Origin: Enterococcus sp. 9E7_DIV0242
GTDB taxonomy: Bacteria; Bacillota; Bacilli; Lactobacillales; Enterococcaceae
NCBI RefSeq assembly: GCF_002140975.2
Contig: NZ_CP147247.1
Location: forward strand, 1,426,001-1,490,000
Reading direction: 5' to 3'
Length of the DNA: 64,000 nt
Shown here: positions 39,457 through 48,504 of the stretch, one piece after another
How the letters are laid out: every line of letters begins with the position of its first letter
Position numbering within the stretch: the stretch's first letter is position 1
Translations under genes and position numbers: made by a program
Notes under the pieces: generated by a model
What the model was told of the DNA's origin: nothing
Databases searched by the model: none
What the model saw: only the letters and a program-made list of their open reading frames with translations

Positions 39457-40266
39457 TTGAAGCCTGTTGCTGTTAAGCACTATACAACATTGGAGGTATC
39501 TATTATCAAGACATACAAAACCGCAGAGGTCGCAAAAATTGTAGGCCTACATGCCAATACGATACGTCGCTATGAAGAATGGGGCTTGATTCCTACACCA
39601 GAACGAGCCGAAAATGGCTATCGGCTCTTTACGGAATACCATATTGAGGTGATTAAAATTGCACGTGTGGCTTTTCAAATTGAAGTCTTGCAATCTGGCT
39701 TAAGAAGACAAATGGTTGAGGTAATCAAAGCTCTGGCAACTTATTCGTTCAAGGAAGCGCAGATATTCGTTGATGACTATATTGCAATGGCTGATCAGGA
39801 AATCAAGCAAGCAACTGAAGCGATTGACATTGTTGAAAGTAGTCTGGCAGGGAAAAACGAGGCCCTACATGTTGAGCTGACAAGAAGTGAAGCGGCAGAT
39901 TTTTTATGCATCACGACAGATGCTTTGCGGAATTGGGAGCTGAATGGGCTGCTTTCTGTTCGTCGAATGAGAAATGGTTATCGCGTCTATACAGAAGACG
40001 ATCTACAACGATTGAAAATTATCCGTACGTTGCGTTCAGCAAAATACTCGCTTGAATCAATTCTGCGTCTGTTAAATGCACTCGACAACAGACAAGCAGC
40101 CAATATAAAAGCAATTCTTGATACACCCAACTCTTCTGAAGATATCATCAGCGTCTGCGACAAGCTGCTTACTTCCTTAGAGCAAGCGAAAGCCAATGCA
40201 CGCAAAATAAAAAAAGAGATTGCTACTCTTGCACAAAACTATGCTGATTCATCCTCAGCTAAATAA
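39457..40266 (+). CDS. Regulator with two MerR-type helix-turn-helix domains; start codon uncertain
   Basis: A cytoplasmic regulator with two MerR-type DNA-binding units: KTYKTAEVAKIVGLHANTIRRYEEWGLIPTPERAENGYRLF near the start and LTRSEAADFLCITTDALRNWELNGLLSVRRMRNGYRVY at about residues 142-180 of the longest frame, separated by a helical region. The frame has no ATG in front of the first domain. The listed start is TTG 39457, without a ribosome site. A clear GGAGG (39492-39496) is followed 5 and 8 nt later by ATT (39502) and ATC (39505), and ATC sits exactly before KTYKTAEVA where relatives are expected to begin. It is divergent from the exporter operon and operator copy B; an inverted repeat GACTC/GAGTC lies at 39416-39438. 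Confidence 0.8.
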   Translation: MKPVAVKHYTTLEVSIIKTYKTAEVAKIVGLHANTIRRYEEWGLIPTPERAENGYRLFTEYHIEVIKIARVAFQIEVLQSGLRRQMVEVIKALATYSFKEAQIFVDDYIAMADQEIKQATEAIDIVESSLAGKNEALHVELTRSEAADFLCITTDALRNWELNGLLSVRRMRNGYRVYTEDDLQRLKIIRTLRSAKYSLESILRLLNALDNRQAANIKAILDTPNSSEDIISVCDKLLTSLEQAKANARKIKKEIATLAQNYADSSSAK

Positions 40267-40454
40267 CTCGCCCCTTCCCGAAAAGTTTAGCGATAACTAT
40301 TATCGCAAAATTTATGGCGTCATCAGTGTGACTCCTCATACTTCGATAGAACAAAAAAACCGTATACAGAATCCTATCTATAGTCGGCGATTAACCCGAT
40401 TTTGATAGAAATTTCTGTACACAGTCATTTTTTAAGTTCTAATTATAAAGCTGT

Positions 40455-41312
40455 TTAAGTAGGCTGGATCAGGTGTTCAAAAATGAATTGTCCAACGCCA
40501 CCCTCTAAGCAATGAGGCGCAATGATATGGGCCTGTTCTTTTACATTCTCTTGGGCATTTTCTACTGCAACTGCGACATCAACCGTCGCAAGCATGGCTA
40601 AATCATTCTCTCCGTCACCAATACCATAGCTTTTTCCATCTGGAAATTCGGCCATAAAATGATTGACTGCATGTCCCTTGCTACTGATTGGATTGACGAT
40701 TTCCAGACATTGGAAATAGGAAGAGAACACATACGTATCTTCTCCGTTAAGCTCGGTTCTCAGGTAATCCAGCTCTTCATCACTGGCTTCCATAATTTCA
40801 ATTTTCAGTGCTTTTAATTCAGGATGTTCTTCCAAATAGGCGATAGGATCAGCCACATGAAGACAATCATTCGCAAAAAAATTTTCTTTAAAGTCCATGA
40901 TTTTCTTTCCCGTTTCCCCCATCACCATCATTTTTTCTCTTAATGCAGAAAAATTCTTTGTATATAGCTCATAGGGCTTCATAATGATGCCTTCATCTGT
41001 ATGAATAAAATAGAAAACCTCGCGCTGTTCAAGAAAGGCGGCAGCCTCGCGGCATTTTTCCAAAGACAACCAAGCACGATAAATCGGCTCTTCACCCATA
41101 AGACGATAGCCGGCACCGTTACTGAAAATCACATCACAGTCACCCTTCAGCATTCCCAAAAGCTCATGAAGCTGCTCATAACCACGCCCGCTGATAAATA
41201 CAAAATGATCTCCCTGCTTTTGCAACGCTTCTATTGCTTCAAAGTTGATTGCCGGAATATCTCCACCTATATCTTGAAATGTTCCATCAATATCACAAAA
41301 AACGACATTCAT
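40455..41312 (-). CDS. Cof-type HAD-IIB family phosphatase
   Basis: A 285-residue cytoplasmic Mg2+-dependent phosphatase. Motif I is FCDIDGTFQD (Asp7, Asp9), motif II is FISGRG, the Lys is near SSKGHAVNHF, and motif IV is GIGDGENDLAML. The large C2B cap lies between motifs II and III. These are features of the Cof/YidA/YbjI group acting on sugar phosphates or FMN. The exact substrate is not predictable. AAAGGGG precedes the ATG. Single-gene unit. Confidence 0.9.
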   Translation of the reverse strand: MNVVFCDIDGTFQDIGGDIPAINFEAIEALQKQGDHFVFISGRGYEQLHELLGMLKGDCDVIFSNGAGYRLMGEEPIYRAWLSLEKCREAAAFLEQREVFYFIHTDEGIIMKPYELYTKNFSALREKMMVMGETGKKIMDFKENFFANDCLHVADPIAYLEEHPELKALKIEIMEASDEELDYLRTELNGEDTYVFSSYFQCLEIVNPISSKGHAVNHFMAEFPDGKSYGIGDGENDLAMLATVDVAVAVENAQENVKEQAHIIAPHCLEGGVGQFIFEHLIQPT

Positions 41313-41547
41313 TTATTTTTCCCCTTTTCTTTCAATTCTCTCCAGTATACCATAATCTAAAAAGAGAATTTATTTTCTCCAAGCAACAAAATTGAACTAT
41401 GGTAAAATAACAGTTGAGTTATTTTCTACACAAAAACAGTCGAAAGGGCTTCATCCACATACTGAAAAATAGGTATTTTTTCGAAAAAAGCAAAACAGGT
41501 AGCTTATGTGGAACGAGTCATTTTTCTAGTAAAAAAGGAGTCCTCTA

Positions 41548-42306
41548 ATGGAAACAAAAAAATTCTTCTCTGGCAGTACCTTAAAATGGATTGCAATTAT
41601 CACCATGTTCATGGATCATTCTGCAAAGCTGCTTTATGTACCACAGCACTTAATCGATGCCTTTCCTCCTGGAATGGCAGAATTCTATACCCATCTACTC
41701 AAGGTATTTGATGTGTTCCTTGTCCTTGGTAGACTAGCCTTTCCTCTATTTTGCTTTTTGCTGGTAGAAGGTTTTATTCATACATCGAATGTCAAAAAAT
41801 ATTTTTTCCGATTGCTACTTTTTGCATTGATCTCAGAAATCCCTTATGATCTGACATTCCAGCTTTCCTATTTTTCTATGGAGAAGCAAAATGTTTTCTT
41901 TACGTTATTAATTGGATTGATTGTTCTAATTGGACTGAAAAAATTTGAGGAGCGAACACCAGTAAATCTATTGATTTCGTTGGGAATTATTGGCGTAGGA
42001 ATTTTTACGGCTGAGTTTCTTCATACAGATTACCGCGGCTGGATCGGTGTCTTAATGATTGCTACTCTGTATATCCTGCGAAAATATCCTCTGATCAAAA
42101 GCTTAGCAGGCTGTGCAATTATCTTGCAAAACAGCATTGCAGGCATGTTCTCCTTCATCTTTATCTATTTTTATAATGGCGAAAGAGGGCGACAGTGGAA
42201 ATACTTATTTTATTGGTTCTACCCGCTTCACCTCTTGTTCCTTTGGTTTATTCAGCAACAGCTGTTATTGCCCTATATTCGTTCTGTTTTTTCAACGATT
42301 CCCTGA
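41548..42306 (+). CDS. TraX-family membrane protein
   Basis: A 252-residue integral membrane protein with about eight helices. The N-terminus LKWIAIITMFMDHSAKLLY, then LGRLAFPLFCFLLVEGFIHTSNVKKYFFRLLLFALISEIPYDL, matches the TraX family (PF05857), first known as the F-pilin acetylase, with chromosomal homologues in many Firmicutes. There is no conjugation gene nearby, so it is unlikely to act in conjugation; membrane acyl transfer is the inferred chemistry. AAAAGGAG precedes the ATG. Confidence 0.82.
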   Translation: METKKFFSGSTLKWIAIITMFMDHSAKLLYVPQHLIDAFPPGMAEFYTHLLKVFDVFLVLGRLAFPLFCFLLVEGFIHTSNVKKYFFRLLLFALISEIPYDLTFQLSYFSMEKQNVFFTLLIGLIVLIGLKKFEERTPVNLLISLGIIGVGIFTAEFLHTDYRGWIGVLMIATLYILRKYPLIKSLAGCAIILQNSIAGMFSFIFIYFYNGERGRQWKYLFYWFYPLHLLFLWFIQQQLLLPYIRSVFSTIP

Positions 42307-42394
42307 GCCGATAAACAAGTATCGATTTTCTACAGCTTGGCATAGGCAATCGGCAGCTATTTCCAGCCGTTTATCAAGTTTTATCCCATGTGTA

Positions 42395-42403
42395 TGCTAT
42401 ACT
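42395..42403 (+). promoter_or_regulatory. Candidate extended -10 promoter
   Basis: TGC-TATACT about 35 bp upstream of the small gene that follows; no good -35 is visible. It suggests that gene is transcribed separately from traX. Confidence 0.4.
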
Positions 42404-42438
42404 TTTAATAATAAACACTTAAAAAGAGGAGGGAAGAT

Positions 42439-42666
42439 ATGAACGTTGCCGAAGCAATCAACACCTATTTCAACAATAAGGACTACACCCATGTCGTAGT
42501 GACTTACAAGCTGGGAGAAGGAGATTTTACTGATCAGGTGAAGATCGTCGAACCAGCTGAAATGGTTGGCACTCTTGTGGCTTTAACAGAAAAAAATAAA
42601 TCTGTGCATTTGATTCCACAGGACAACCTAATCAGGATTTTAGCAACTGCCAGAAAAGGAATTTAA
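42439..42666 (+). CDS. Small conserved-looking protein of unknown function
   Basis: 75 residues (MNVAEAINTYFNNKDYTHVV ...). It is acidic, soluble, with predicted alpha-beta-beta-alpha character (THVVVTYKLGEGDFTDQVKIVEPAEMVGTLVAL) and no Cys. The ribosome site AGAGGAGGG is excellent and a promoter-like sequence precedes it, so it is very likely expressed. No family recognised. Confidence 0.7.
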   Translation: MNVAEAINTYFNNKDYTHVVVTYKLGEGDFTDQVKIVEPAEMVGTLVALTEKNKSVHLIPQDNLIRILATARKGI

Positions 42667-42688
42667 ACTCGTTTTTTCATACTAAAAT

Positions 42689-42723
42689 GCCCCTCGCCGA
42701 ATCACATGGATTCGACGAGGGGC
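42689..42723. terminator. Strong hairpin between convergent genes, probably bidirectional terminator
   Basis: GCCCCTCG pairs with CGAGGGGC and an inner CGAATC/GATTCG stem continues the hairpin (one bulge). The sequence after it is ATTTTAG on the minus strand and TCTGTTCATTTT on the plus strand. Confidence 0.8.
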
Positions 42724-42755
42724 TCTGTTCATTTTCTCTATCTAGGTAAATACAT

Positions 42756-43721
42756 TTATTCGTTCACACGATTTTGCACTGCTCCATTCAAAAAGCTCTG
42801 GAAGTTGCTCATTGCAATTTTCATCAGTCGTTCTCTGGTTTCAACCGGCGCCCAAGCAATATGAGGGGTTAAATAACAGTTTTTCGCCTGCAATAAGGGA
42901 TTATCTGAAGTAATGGGTTCCTTTGAAACCACGTCCGCACCTAAAGCGGCAATTTTGCCACTATTCAATGCCTCTGAAACCTCAGCTTCATCAAGAAGTC
43001 CACCACGTGAAGTATTGATCAGAATCACACGATCCTTCATTTGGCTGATTGCTGCTGCATCGATCATTCGCTCTGTCTCCGGCATCTGTGGGATATGCAG
43101 GCTGATAATATCTGCCTGCTGATAGAGCTCTTCCAAAGAAACCTGTCGAATCCATCCTGCTTGTGGTTGTTTTGGGCGATGATTATAGTATATGACCTTC
43201 AGCTGAAACGCATGGGCAATCTCAGCAACTACATGAGCGATTGTGCCATACCCAACCAAACCTATCGTTTTTCCTGACAGCTCCATTAAGGGCGATTTCC
43301 AATACGTAAAATCCTTACTGTTTTGCCAGTCCCCTTGATGTACCGACTGATTATGAAGCCCTACTTGACTGACAATTTCCAAAAGCAACGCAAAAGTAAA
43401 TTGTGCCACAGCATCCGTGCCGTAGCTTGGAACATTGGTCACCGGAATATTTCTTTTTTGGGCCGCTGCAATATCGACAACATTGTACCCTGTAGCCAAA
43501 ACACCAATGTATGCAACCGTCGGACAAGCCGCCAATATTTCCTCTGTAATCGGTGTTTTGTTGGTAAAAATCGCCTGAGCTTCACCGATTCGTTCAATGA
43601 TTTCATTTGTTTCAGTGTATGAGGTACGATCATAGATTACCGTATCTCCCATATTACGTAGCGCTTGCCAACTAATATCCCCGGGATTCAGCGCATAGCC
43701 ATCTAATACGACAATTTTCAT
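42756..43721 (-). CDS. D-2-hydroxyacid dehydrogenase (glycerate/hydroxypyruvate reductase-like)
   Basis: A 321-residue NAD(P)-dependent oxidoreductase that interconverts 2-oxoacids and D-2-hydroxyacids. It has the Rossmann motif GLVGYGTIAHVVAEIA, the substrate region GVLATGYNVVDI, the catalytic Arg in NTSRGGLLDE, Glu in VVSKEPI and the His in LTPHIAWAP. The signature of the family is complete. GTIA-H replaces the usual GxIG in the nucleotide loop (GYGTIA), a mild deviation. ATG 43721 lies 1 bp after the permease stop, so it is cotranscribed with the amino acid permease, suggesting a role in amino acid-derived oxoacid metabolism. Confidence 0.88.
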   Translation of the reverse strand: MKIVVLDGYALNPGDISWQALRNMGDTVIYDRTSYTETNEIIERIGEAQAIFTNKTPITEEILAACPTVAYIGVLATGYNVVDIAAAQKRNIPVTNVPSYGTDAVAQFTFALLLEIVSQVGLHNQSVHQGDWQNSKDFTYWKSPLMELSGKTIGLVGYGTIAHVVAEIAHAFQLKVIYYNHRPKQPQAGWIRQVSLEELYQQADIISLHIPQMPETERMIDAAAISQMKDRVILINTSRGGLLDEAEVSEALNSGKIAALGADVVSKEPITSDNPLLQAKNCYLTPHIAWAPVETRERLMKIAMSNFQSFLNGAVQNRVNE

Positions 43722-43722
43722 C

Positions 43723-45039
43723 CTACTCACTCTTTCCTTTCTGATAATAAAATACAGGAATGCCCAAGGCTGTAATTCCAATACCGACCAATGCCAACAT
43801 CGGTGCAGTAACCATCGTCATGATCAATATGAATCCACCGCCCAACATGGCGATCAAAGGTATAATTGGATATAGCGGAACTTTATAAGGACGTGTCAAA
43901 CTTGGTTCTCTTTTTCTCAGAAGAATTACACCAAAAAATAATAGCAGGCTAAAAAACCACATAACAAAGACCAACATATCCGTCAACAAATCGAAAGTAC
44001 CAAAGAACATCATGACACACGCAATTGCCAATTGAACATAGGCAGCAACAAACGGCGCATTTGTTCGCTTCGTCATTCGTCTAAAGGCTTTACTGAATGG
44101 CAGCTCATTCTCTAATGCCATAGCATAGGGTACGCGAATTCCTGTCATCGTATACCCATTTAGCGCGCCATAAACAGAAATTAAGATACCAATCGTCACA
44201 AGCTTTCCTCCAAAATCACCAAAAATGGCCATAGCAGCTTCGGATGCACTATTCAGATTGCCCGCAATTGAATCAATCGGCAAGGTTTTCAATACAACAA
44301 AATTAATCAATACATACACGATCGTTACAAAACTCAATCCAAAGATAATGGCTCTAGGTAAATCCTTTTCAGGACGTTTCATCTCACCTGCGATATTTCC
44401 GACACCTAACCAACCATCGTAAGCAAAAAGAGTCGCCAATAATGCCGCACTCACTCCTGCTGCCAGTGATCCACCCGCACCAGAAGAAAAAGTAGTAAAG
44501 GAAACCGCAACTTTTCCCGGTGTCAACAACCCGACAATGATGATCAAAGCAATTGGAATCAGCTTGATCGATAAAGTAAATGATTGAACAGTTGTTGCTG
44601 CTTTTGTTCCAAGTAAGTTAATTCCCGTTATACTTATTGCTGTTACAATAGACAGTGGCAATAGGCTACCCTCTGCCAGATGAAATAAATTAATCAGCTG
44701 TGTAGCAAAAATAATACTCAGTGCAGCGATGTTCGCTGGAAAATAAATGATACTTTGCGCCCATCCTAATAAAAAGGACGGCAGTTTTCCATAAATTCTT
44801 TCTATGTAACGAATCGGTCCCCCGGTTTCCGGGATAGCTGTTGCCAGCTCAGCAACTGTCAACCCGCCGCAAATCGTCAAGAACCCTGCCAATAGCCAGA
44901 CTAATACGGTCAGTCCAGCTGATTGCGTATGCGCTACTACTGCAGCCGCTTTAAAAAATACTCCGGCACCGATCACAGTTCCCATCACTGTTGAAAGAGC
45001 ACCGAAAAAGGAAATTTCTTTTCTTAACTGGTTTTTCAC
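43723..45039 (-). CDS. APC-family amino acid permease (SteT/LAT-like)
   Basis: About 438 residues with 12 membrane helices. Helix 1 contains GTVIGAGVFFKAAAV, the unwound GxG substrate site of APC transporters. Other features are ETGGPIRYIERIYGKLPSFLLGWAQS and FAYDGWLGVGNIAGEMKRPEKDLPRAI (helix 6 region). The pattern is that of the L-amino acid transporter/SteT group (exchange of neutral amino acids). The frame is open far upstream. I prefer GTG 45039 (MKNQLRKEISFFGAL) with GGAG 10 nt upstream; ATG 45054 or 45060 are alternatives. It is followed directly by the dehydrogenase gene. Confidence 0.88.
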   Translation of the reverse strand: MKNQLRKEISFFGALSTVMGTVIGAGVFFKAAAVVAHTQSAGLTVLVWLLAGFLTICGGLTVAELATAIPETGGPIRYIERIYGKLPSFLLGWAQSIIYFPANIAALSIIFATQLINLFHLAEGSLLPLSIVTAISITGINLLGTKAATTVQSFTLSIKLIPIALIIIVGLLTPGKVAVSFTTFSSGAGGSLAAGVSAALLATLFAYDGWLGVGNIAGEMKRPEKDLPRAIIFGLSFVTIVYVLINFVVLKTLPIDSIAGNLNSASEAAMAIFGDFGGKLVTIGILISVYGALNGYTMTGIRVPYAMALENELPFSKAFRRMTKRTNAPFVAAYVQLAIACVMMFFGTFDLLTDMLVFVMWFFSLLLFFGVILLRKREPSLTRPYKVPLYPIIPLIAMLGGGFILIMTMVTAPMLALVGIGITALGIPVFYYQKGKSE

Positions 45040-45129
45040 ATAAACACACTCCATTTTCATAATACTCAAAGTATACTGGATAACCAGATGGATTGCCAAG
45101 TATGACTTAAAACAAAAATTAATAGAAAC

Positions 45130-45159
45130 GGGACTCTGGCATAAGCATGCCCTAGTCCC
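45130..45159 (-). terminator. Terminator after the AraC-type response regulator gene
   Basis: GGGACT and AGTCCC enclose a second stem GGCAT/ATGCC with symmetrical 2-nt mismatches. On the minus strand a T-rich stretch follows (CGTTTCTATTAATTTTT). It lies between the regulator stop and the permease start. Confidence 0.7.
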
Positions 45160-45286
45160 TTGAAATTGAATAAAATGTGTTCCCAAAACAGCTTATCGAT
45201 TATAAGCCAAAAATTTATGAAATTCCGGATTTACTGTATTCTCGTCAATTAAAGAGGTTGGGCTTTTTTTACAACTCCGTTTCATA

Positions 45287-46774
45287 CTATAGCGAATCAT
45301 ACCCTTCTCTATATGTATCGCGAAACTCTTTTGGAGTGATCCCATTCAGCTTTTTGAACATTTTTGAGAAATAATTTGTATTATTGTATCCGATCGCTTC
45401 TGAAATTTCATTGATTGTCTGTTGCGTGTGAAGCAACAAGTGTTGGGCTTTCTTGATTCGAACGAGATTCAAATACTGGTTAAAGCTCAACTCCGTTTCC
45501 TTTTTAAAGATTTGACCTAAATAGACCACACTTAGATGCAAGGACTCAGCTGCTGATTTCAATGAAATCTCTGCTGTATACTCATTATTGATGATATCAA
45601 TGGCATGCTGCACTGTTTCCGAGTATCGTTTTTGGTTGTTCTGTTCCTTCGTCTTTTCCAAAATCGAGTCAAACAGACGTCGTAGCTCGACGATCGTATT
45701 CCCTTTCCGAATTTCTGCAATAACCGCTTCGTAATCCTCCGCAGATAGAGCAGGAGATTGACGATAAATGTCAGTAAAGAGCAAGAAAGAAATATATTTT
45801 ACCTGCTCCGGATCAGCCTGTGCCGCCAAAAGCTGATCAAAAATTTTATCCAGCTCCTGACGAATCGTTTTGATATCCCCAATCATCAAAGCCTTATTAA
45901 ACGAAAGGAATGGTAGCTCTCCTTCTTTATTGACTGTATCAACCTTGATGATTCGTTCACGTGGCAATAAATCCGGATAAAAAGCTTGTAGTGACTGAAC
46001 CTGTTTAATTTTTTCATAGCTTTTATATAGATTTTCCCATTCTTCGATGGTTTCTCCTACAATAAGCTGCCAATGCTCCCCTGAAAAATGTTGCTCAAGT
46101 GCTCGAATCATCAATAGTAATGGTTGACGATCGCCACTGTATATGAGAATCAGTTGCTTCTCATTAAATCTCCCATACACAGCCATCTGCTGTCCCTTAG
46201 CCACAAAACGCTCTGCTATGGCTTCCAATATCTCCTTTTCCCCATTGAAAACAACAGGCGTATATGGTGGCAGTGTCCCCGTTGAAAATTGTTTCAACAA
46301 CCCTTGAAACTCACCATCGTTCAACTCATCATTCAGCCATAGAATCAGCCCGGTTTCTCTATAAAATTCCTTTTGTTCCTTCTGCTGCTGACGCTTTTCC
46401 AGCTCAGTGTGTATCTCAAGAACACTTTTTTTCAGCTCTTCTTTATTGACTGGCTTGACTAAGTAATTCTTCACGCCTAACTGCATCCCTTTTTTCACAA
46501 AATCAAACTCCTGATAGCCAGACAAGATGATTGTAAAAAACTCCTGCTTTTCCAGCTGAGCCTGTTTTACCAACTCAATGCCACTCATTTCAGGCATGTT
46601 GATGTCCGTAATCAGCAAATCAATTTCATGATTTTCAAGATAGCTCAGCGCCTCCGTTGCATTTTTCGCTGTTTTGACTACATCAAAGCCCAACGCTGAC
46701 CAATCAACAATCATTTTCAAGCCTTCTAAAATCATGTATTCATCGTCTACAAACATTACTTTGTATCGCATCAA
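45287..46774 (-). CDS. AraC-type response regulator (YesN-like)
   Basis: A 495-residue regulator. The N-terminal receiver (VMFVDDEYMILEGLK; phospho-Asp near 56 in LLITDINMPEMSG; Lys in KNYLVKPVNKEELK) is followed by a long middle domain (about 125-385) and an AraC helix-turn-helix pair at the C-terminus (about 395-490, NNEYTAEISLKSAAESLHLSVVYLGQIFKKETELSFNQYL and INEISEAIGYNNTNYFSKMFKKLNGITPKEF). YesN-type regulators activate neighbouring oligosaccharide ABC transporters. Its start overlaps the kinase gene by 4 nt. Confidence 0.94.
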   Translation of the reverse strand: MMRYKVMFVDDEYMILEGLKMIVDWSALGFDVVKTAKNATEALSYLENHEIDLLITDINMPEMSGIELVKQAQLEKQEFFTIILSGYQEFDFVKKGMQLGVKNYLVKPVNKEELKKSVLEIHTELEKRQQQKEQKEFYRETGLILWLNDELNDGEFQGLLKQFSTGTLPPYTPVVFNGEKEILEAIAERFVAKGQQMAVYGRFNEKQLILIYSGDRQPLLLMIRALEQHFSGEHWQLIVGETIEEWENLYKSYEKIKQVQSLQAFYPDLLPRERIIKVDTVNKEGELPFLSFNKALMIGDIKTIRQELDKIFDQLLAAQADPEQVKYISFLLFTDIYRQSPALSAEDYEAVIAEIRKGNTIVELRRLFDSILEKTKEQNNQKRYSETVQHAIDIINNEYTAEISLKSAAESLHLSVVYLGQIFKKETELSFNQYLNLVRIKKAQHLLLHTQQTINEISEAIGYNNTNYFSKMFKKLNGITPKEFRDTYREGYDSL

Positions 46775-48504
46775 GACTTCAACACCTCCTCATCCAATAC
46801 GATGGTCACCTTGACTCCCTGCCACAGCGTAGAGTCGATTTGTATCTGATAGGCATCTCCGTAAAATCCACGTAATCGTTCATGTACATTTTTCAGCCCA
46901 ATCGAATTTTGCAGCTCCACTTCTCGATCAGCCAGCTTTTCTTCAATTTCATGTAATTTTTTGGCATCCATCCCTTTTCCATTATCTGACACTTGAATGT
47001 GAATTTTGTTAGCAATCAGATAGGCCTTAATACTGATGGCATTGTCATTTCTTCCATAATCGATACCATGTACAAAATAATTTTCAACAAGAGGCTGTAT
47101 AATAAATTTAGGAATAATCAGCTCTTTCAAACGCTCTTCGATCGTCACGATATAAGCAATTTTATCCGGATAACGCATCTGGTACAGATAAACATATTTT
47201 TCACAGAAATCCAATTCCTGCTGCAAGGTCGTCGTTTTTTCCTGTGTCGTATTATTCCGCAATAAAGCAGAAAAGGCGTACACCACATTCGCCAGCTCTT
47301 CCTGTTGACGACTCAATGCGTACATCCGAATGTACTCCAAGGTATTGTAAAGAAAATGAGGATTGATTTGTGATTGCAATGCACGCATGTGGGCATCTCG
47401 TTGTTTGATCTCCAAGGTATAGATATCCTCGATATAATCATTGATACTCACCGTCATCTGATTGATTGCCTCAGCAATTTCTTTCAGCTCTTGTTGCACA
47501 TTAGTTGTATCGATCTGCTCCTTGAAATTCCCTTGACTGACTTGCTTTGTCGCCTCGACAATATTCCGTACCTGAGAAGAGTAACGTTTGAATGTTCGAT
47601 GCAAAACCAGCAACAATAAAGTAATGACCAGAAACCCAAAAAAGAAGATCATTCCGGCAAATGAAAGAATCTCTTGCCAGATTATCTTTTTGCTAAGTAA
47701 CACTAGAATCGTACGGTCCTCTCGAATTGTCACCTCTTTGACATAGTGATCCTTTTCTAAAAATCCTGGAACCGCTCTGCCCTGCTGCATCTTTTCATCA
47801 AGCTTCTTCAACTCTGATTTTGTCATTTGAGCACTATTGCTGTAAAGCCGCTGACCATTGCTGGAATAAATAAAGCTGTCGATCCCTTTTTGCAAATTAT
47901 CTTGTCCTTGGCTGCCAAGTACCATTGAATCGTCAAATGCGACAAACAGCTGCCCAACAACCTGCGTCAAATTGCCCGGACTGTAAATCGAACGAATCAG
48001 ATATAGGCTTTCATCCATACTAACGCTGTTGCCTTGTACGTCAACTCCTTGAGGCTGTTTCCTAGTTGCTTTTAGATAATGGTCACTTTCCTCCAGACGG
48101 ATAGCAATCTCTTTAATTTCTCCATGAGCATTGAACAAGCGAGACAAGGTTGTGGGTACAAAAATATTTTCCCCCGTTGTTCGGTAAAGCTCGTTCGTAT
48201 ACTCAAAATATTCTGCCGGACTCAGATTCAGATAGTTTCTCAATGTCTCAAATTGCCTGTCAGAGTTTGTAAATTCACCTAAGATGTCGGTCATCAATCC
48301 GCTTTTTTCCTGTGTATAATTGTCCAACTGAACCCCAGTATTTTCTACCATTTGCCAACTGCTATGAAATCGTTCGATCCCCGTATACAAGCTCAACGCC
48401 AACATGATGAACACAGATACCAAAACTAGCAATAAACTGTATAGCTGCATCAGCTGATTGATCAAAAAATCTCTTTTAAAAAAAGCCGCTAGTCTAGCCC
48501 TCAT
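46771..48504 (-). CDS. Sensor histidine kinase (YesM-like)
   Basis: A 577-residue membrane kinase. It has a transmembrane helix at about 17-40, an extracytoplasmic dCache-like sensor region (about 42-270), a second helix (about 280-305), a HAMP domain (about 308-360), the His_kinase box ALQSQINPHFLYNTLEYIRMYA with the phospho-His, and an ATPase domain with QPLVENYFVHGID, DNGKGM and GLKNVHERL. It probably senses extracellular sugar or binding-protein complex and phosphorylates the YesN partner. It overlaps the DUF624 gene by 11 nt. Confidence 0.94.
   Translation of the reverse strand: MRARLAAFFKRDFLINQLMQLYSLLLVLVSVFIMLALSLYTGIERFHSSWQMVENTGVQLDNYTQEKSGLMTDILGEFTNSDRQFETLRNYLNLSPAEYFEYTNELYRTTGENIFVPTTLSRLFNAHGEIKEIAIRLEESDHYLKATRKQPQGVDVQGNSVSMDESLYLIRSIYSPGNLTQVVGQLFVAFDDSMVLGSQGQDNLQKGIDSFIYSSNGQRLYSNSAQMTKSELKKLDEKMQQGRAVPGFLEKDHYVKEVTIREDRTILVLLSKKIIWQEILSFAGMIFFFGFLVITLLLLVLHRTFKRYSSQVRNIVEATKQVSQGNFKEQIDTTNVQQELKEIAEAINQMTVSINDYIEDIYTLEIKQRDAHMRALQSQINPHFLYNTLEYIRMYALSRQQEELANVVYAFSALLRNNTTQEKTTTLQQELDFCEKYVYLYQMRYPDKIAYIVTIEERLKELIIPKFIIQPLVENYFVHGIDYGRNDNAISIKAYLIANKIHIQVSDNGKGMDAKKLHEIEEKLADREVELQNSIGLKNVHERLRGFYGDAYQIQIDSTLWQGVKVTIVLDEEVLKS

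Noticed and set aside
41548..42306. TraX homologue as a sign of a conjugative element
   Set aside because: No relaxase, mating-pair, integrase or origin sequence is nearby; chromosomal TraX homologues are common in Firmicutes.
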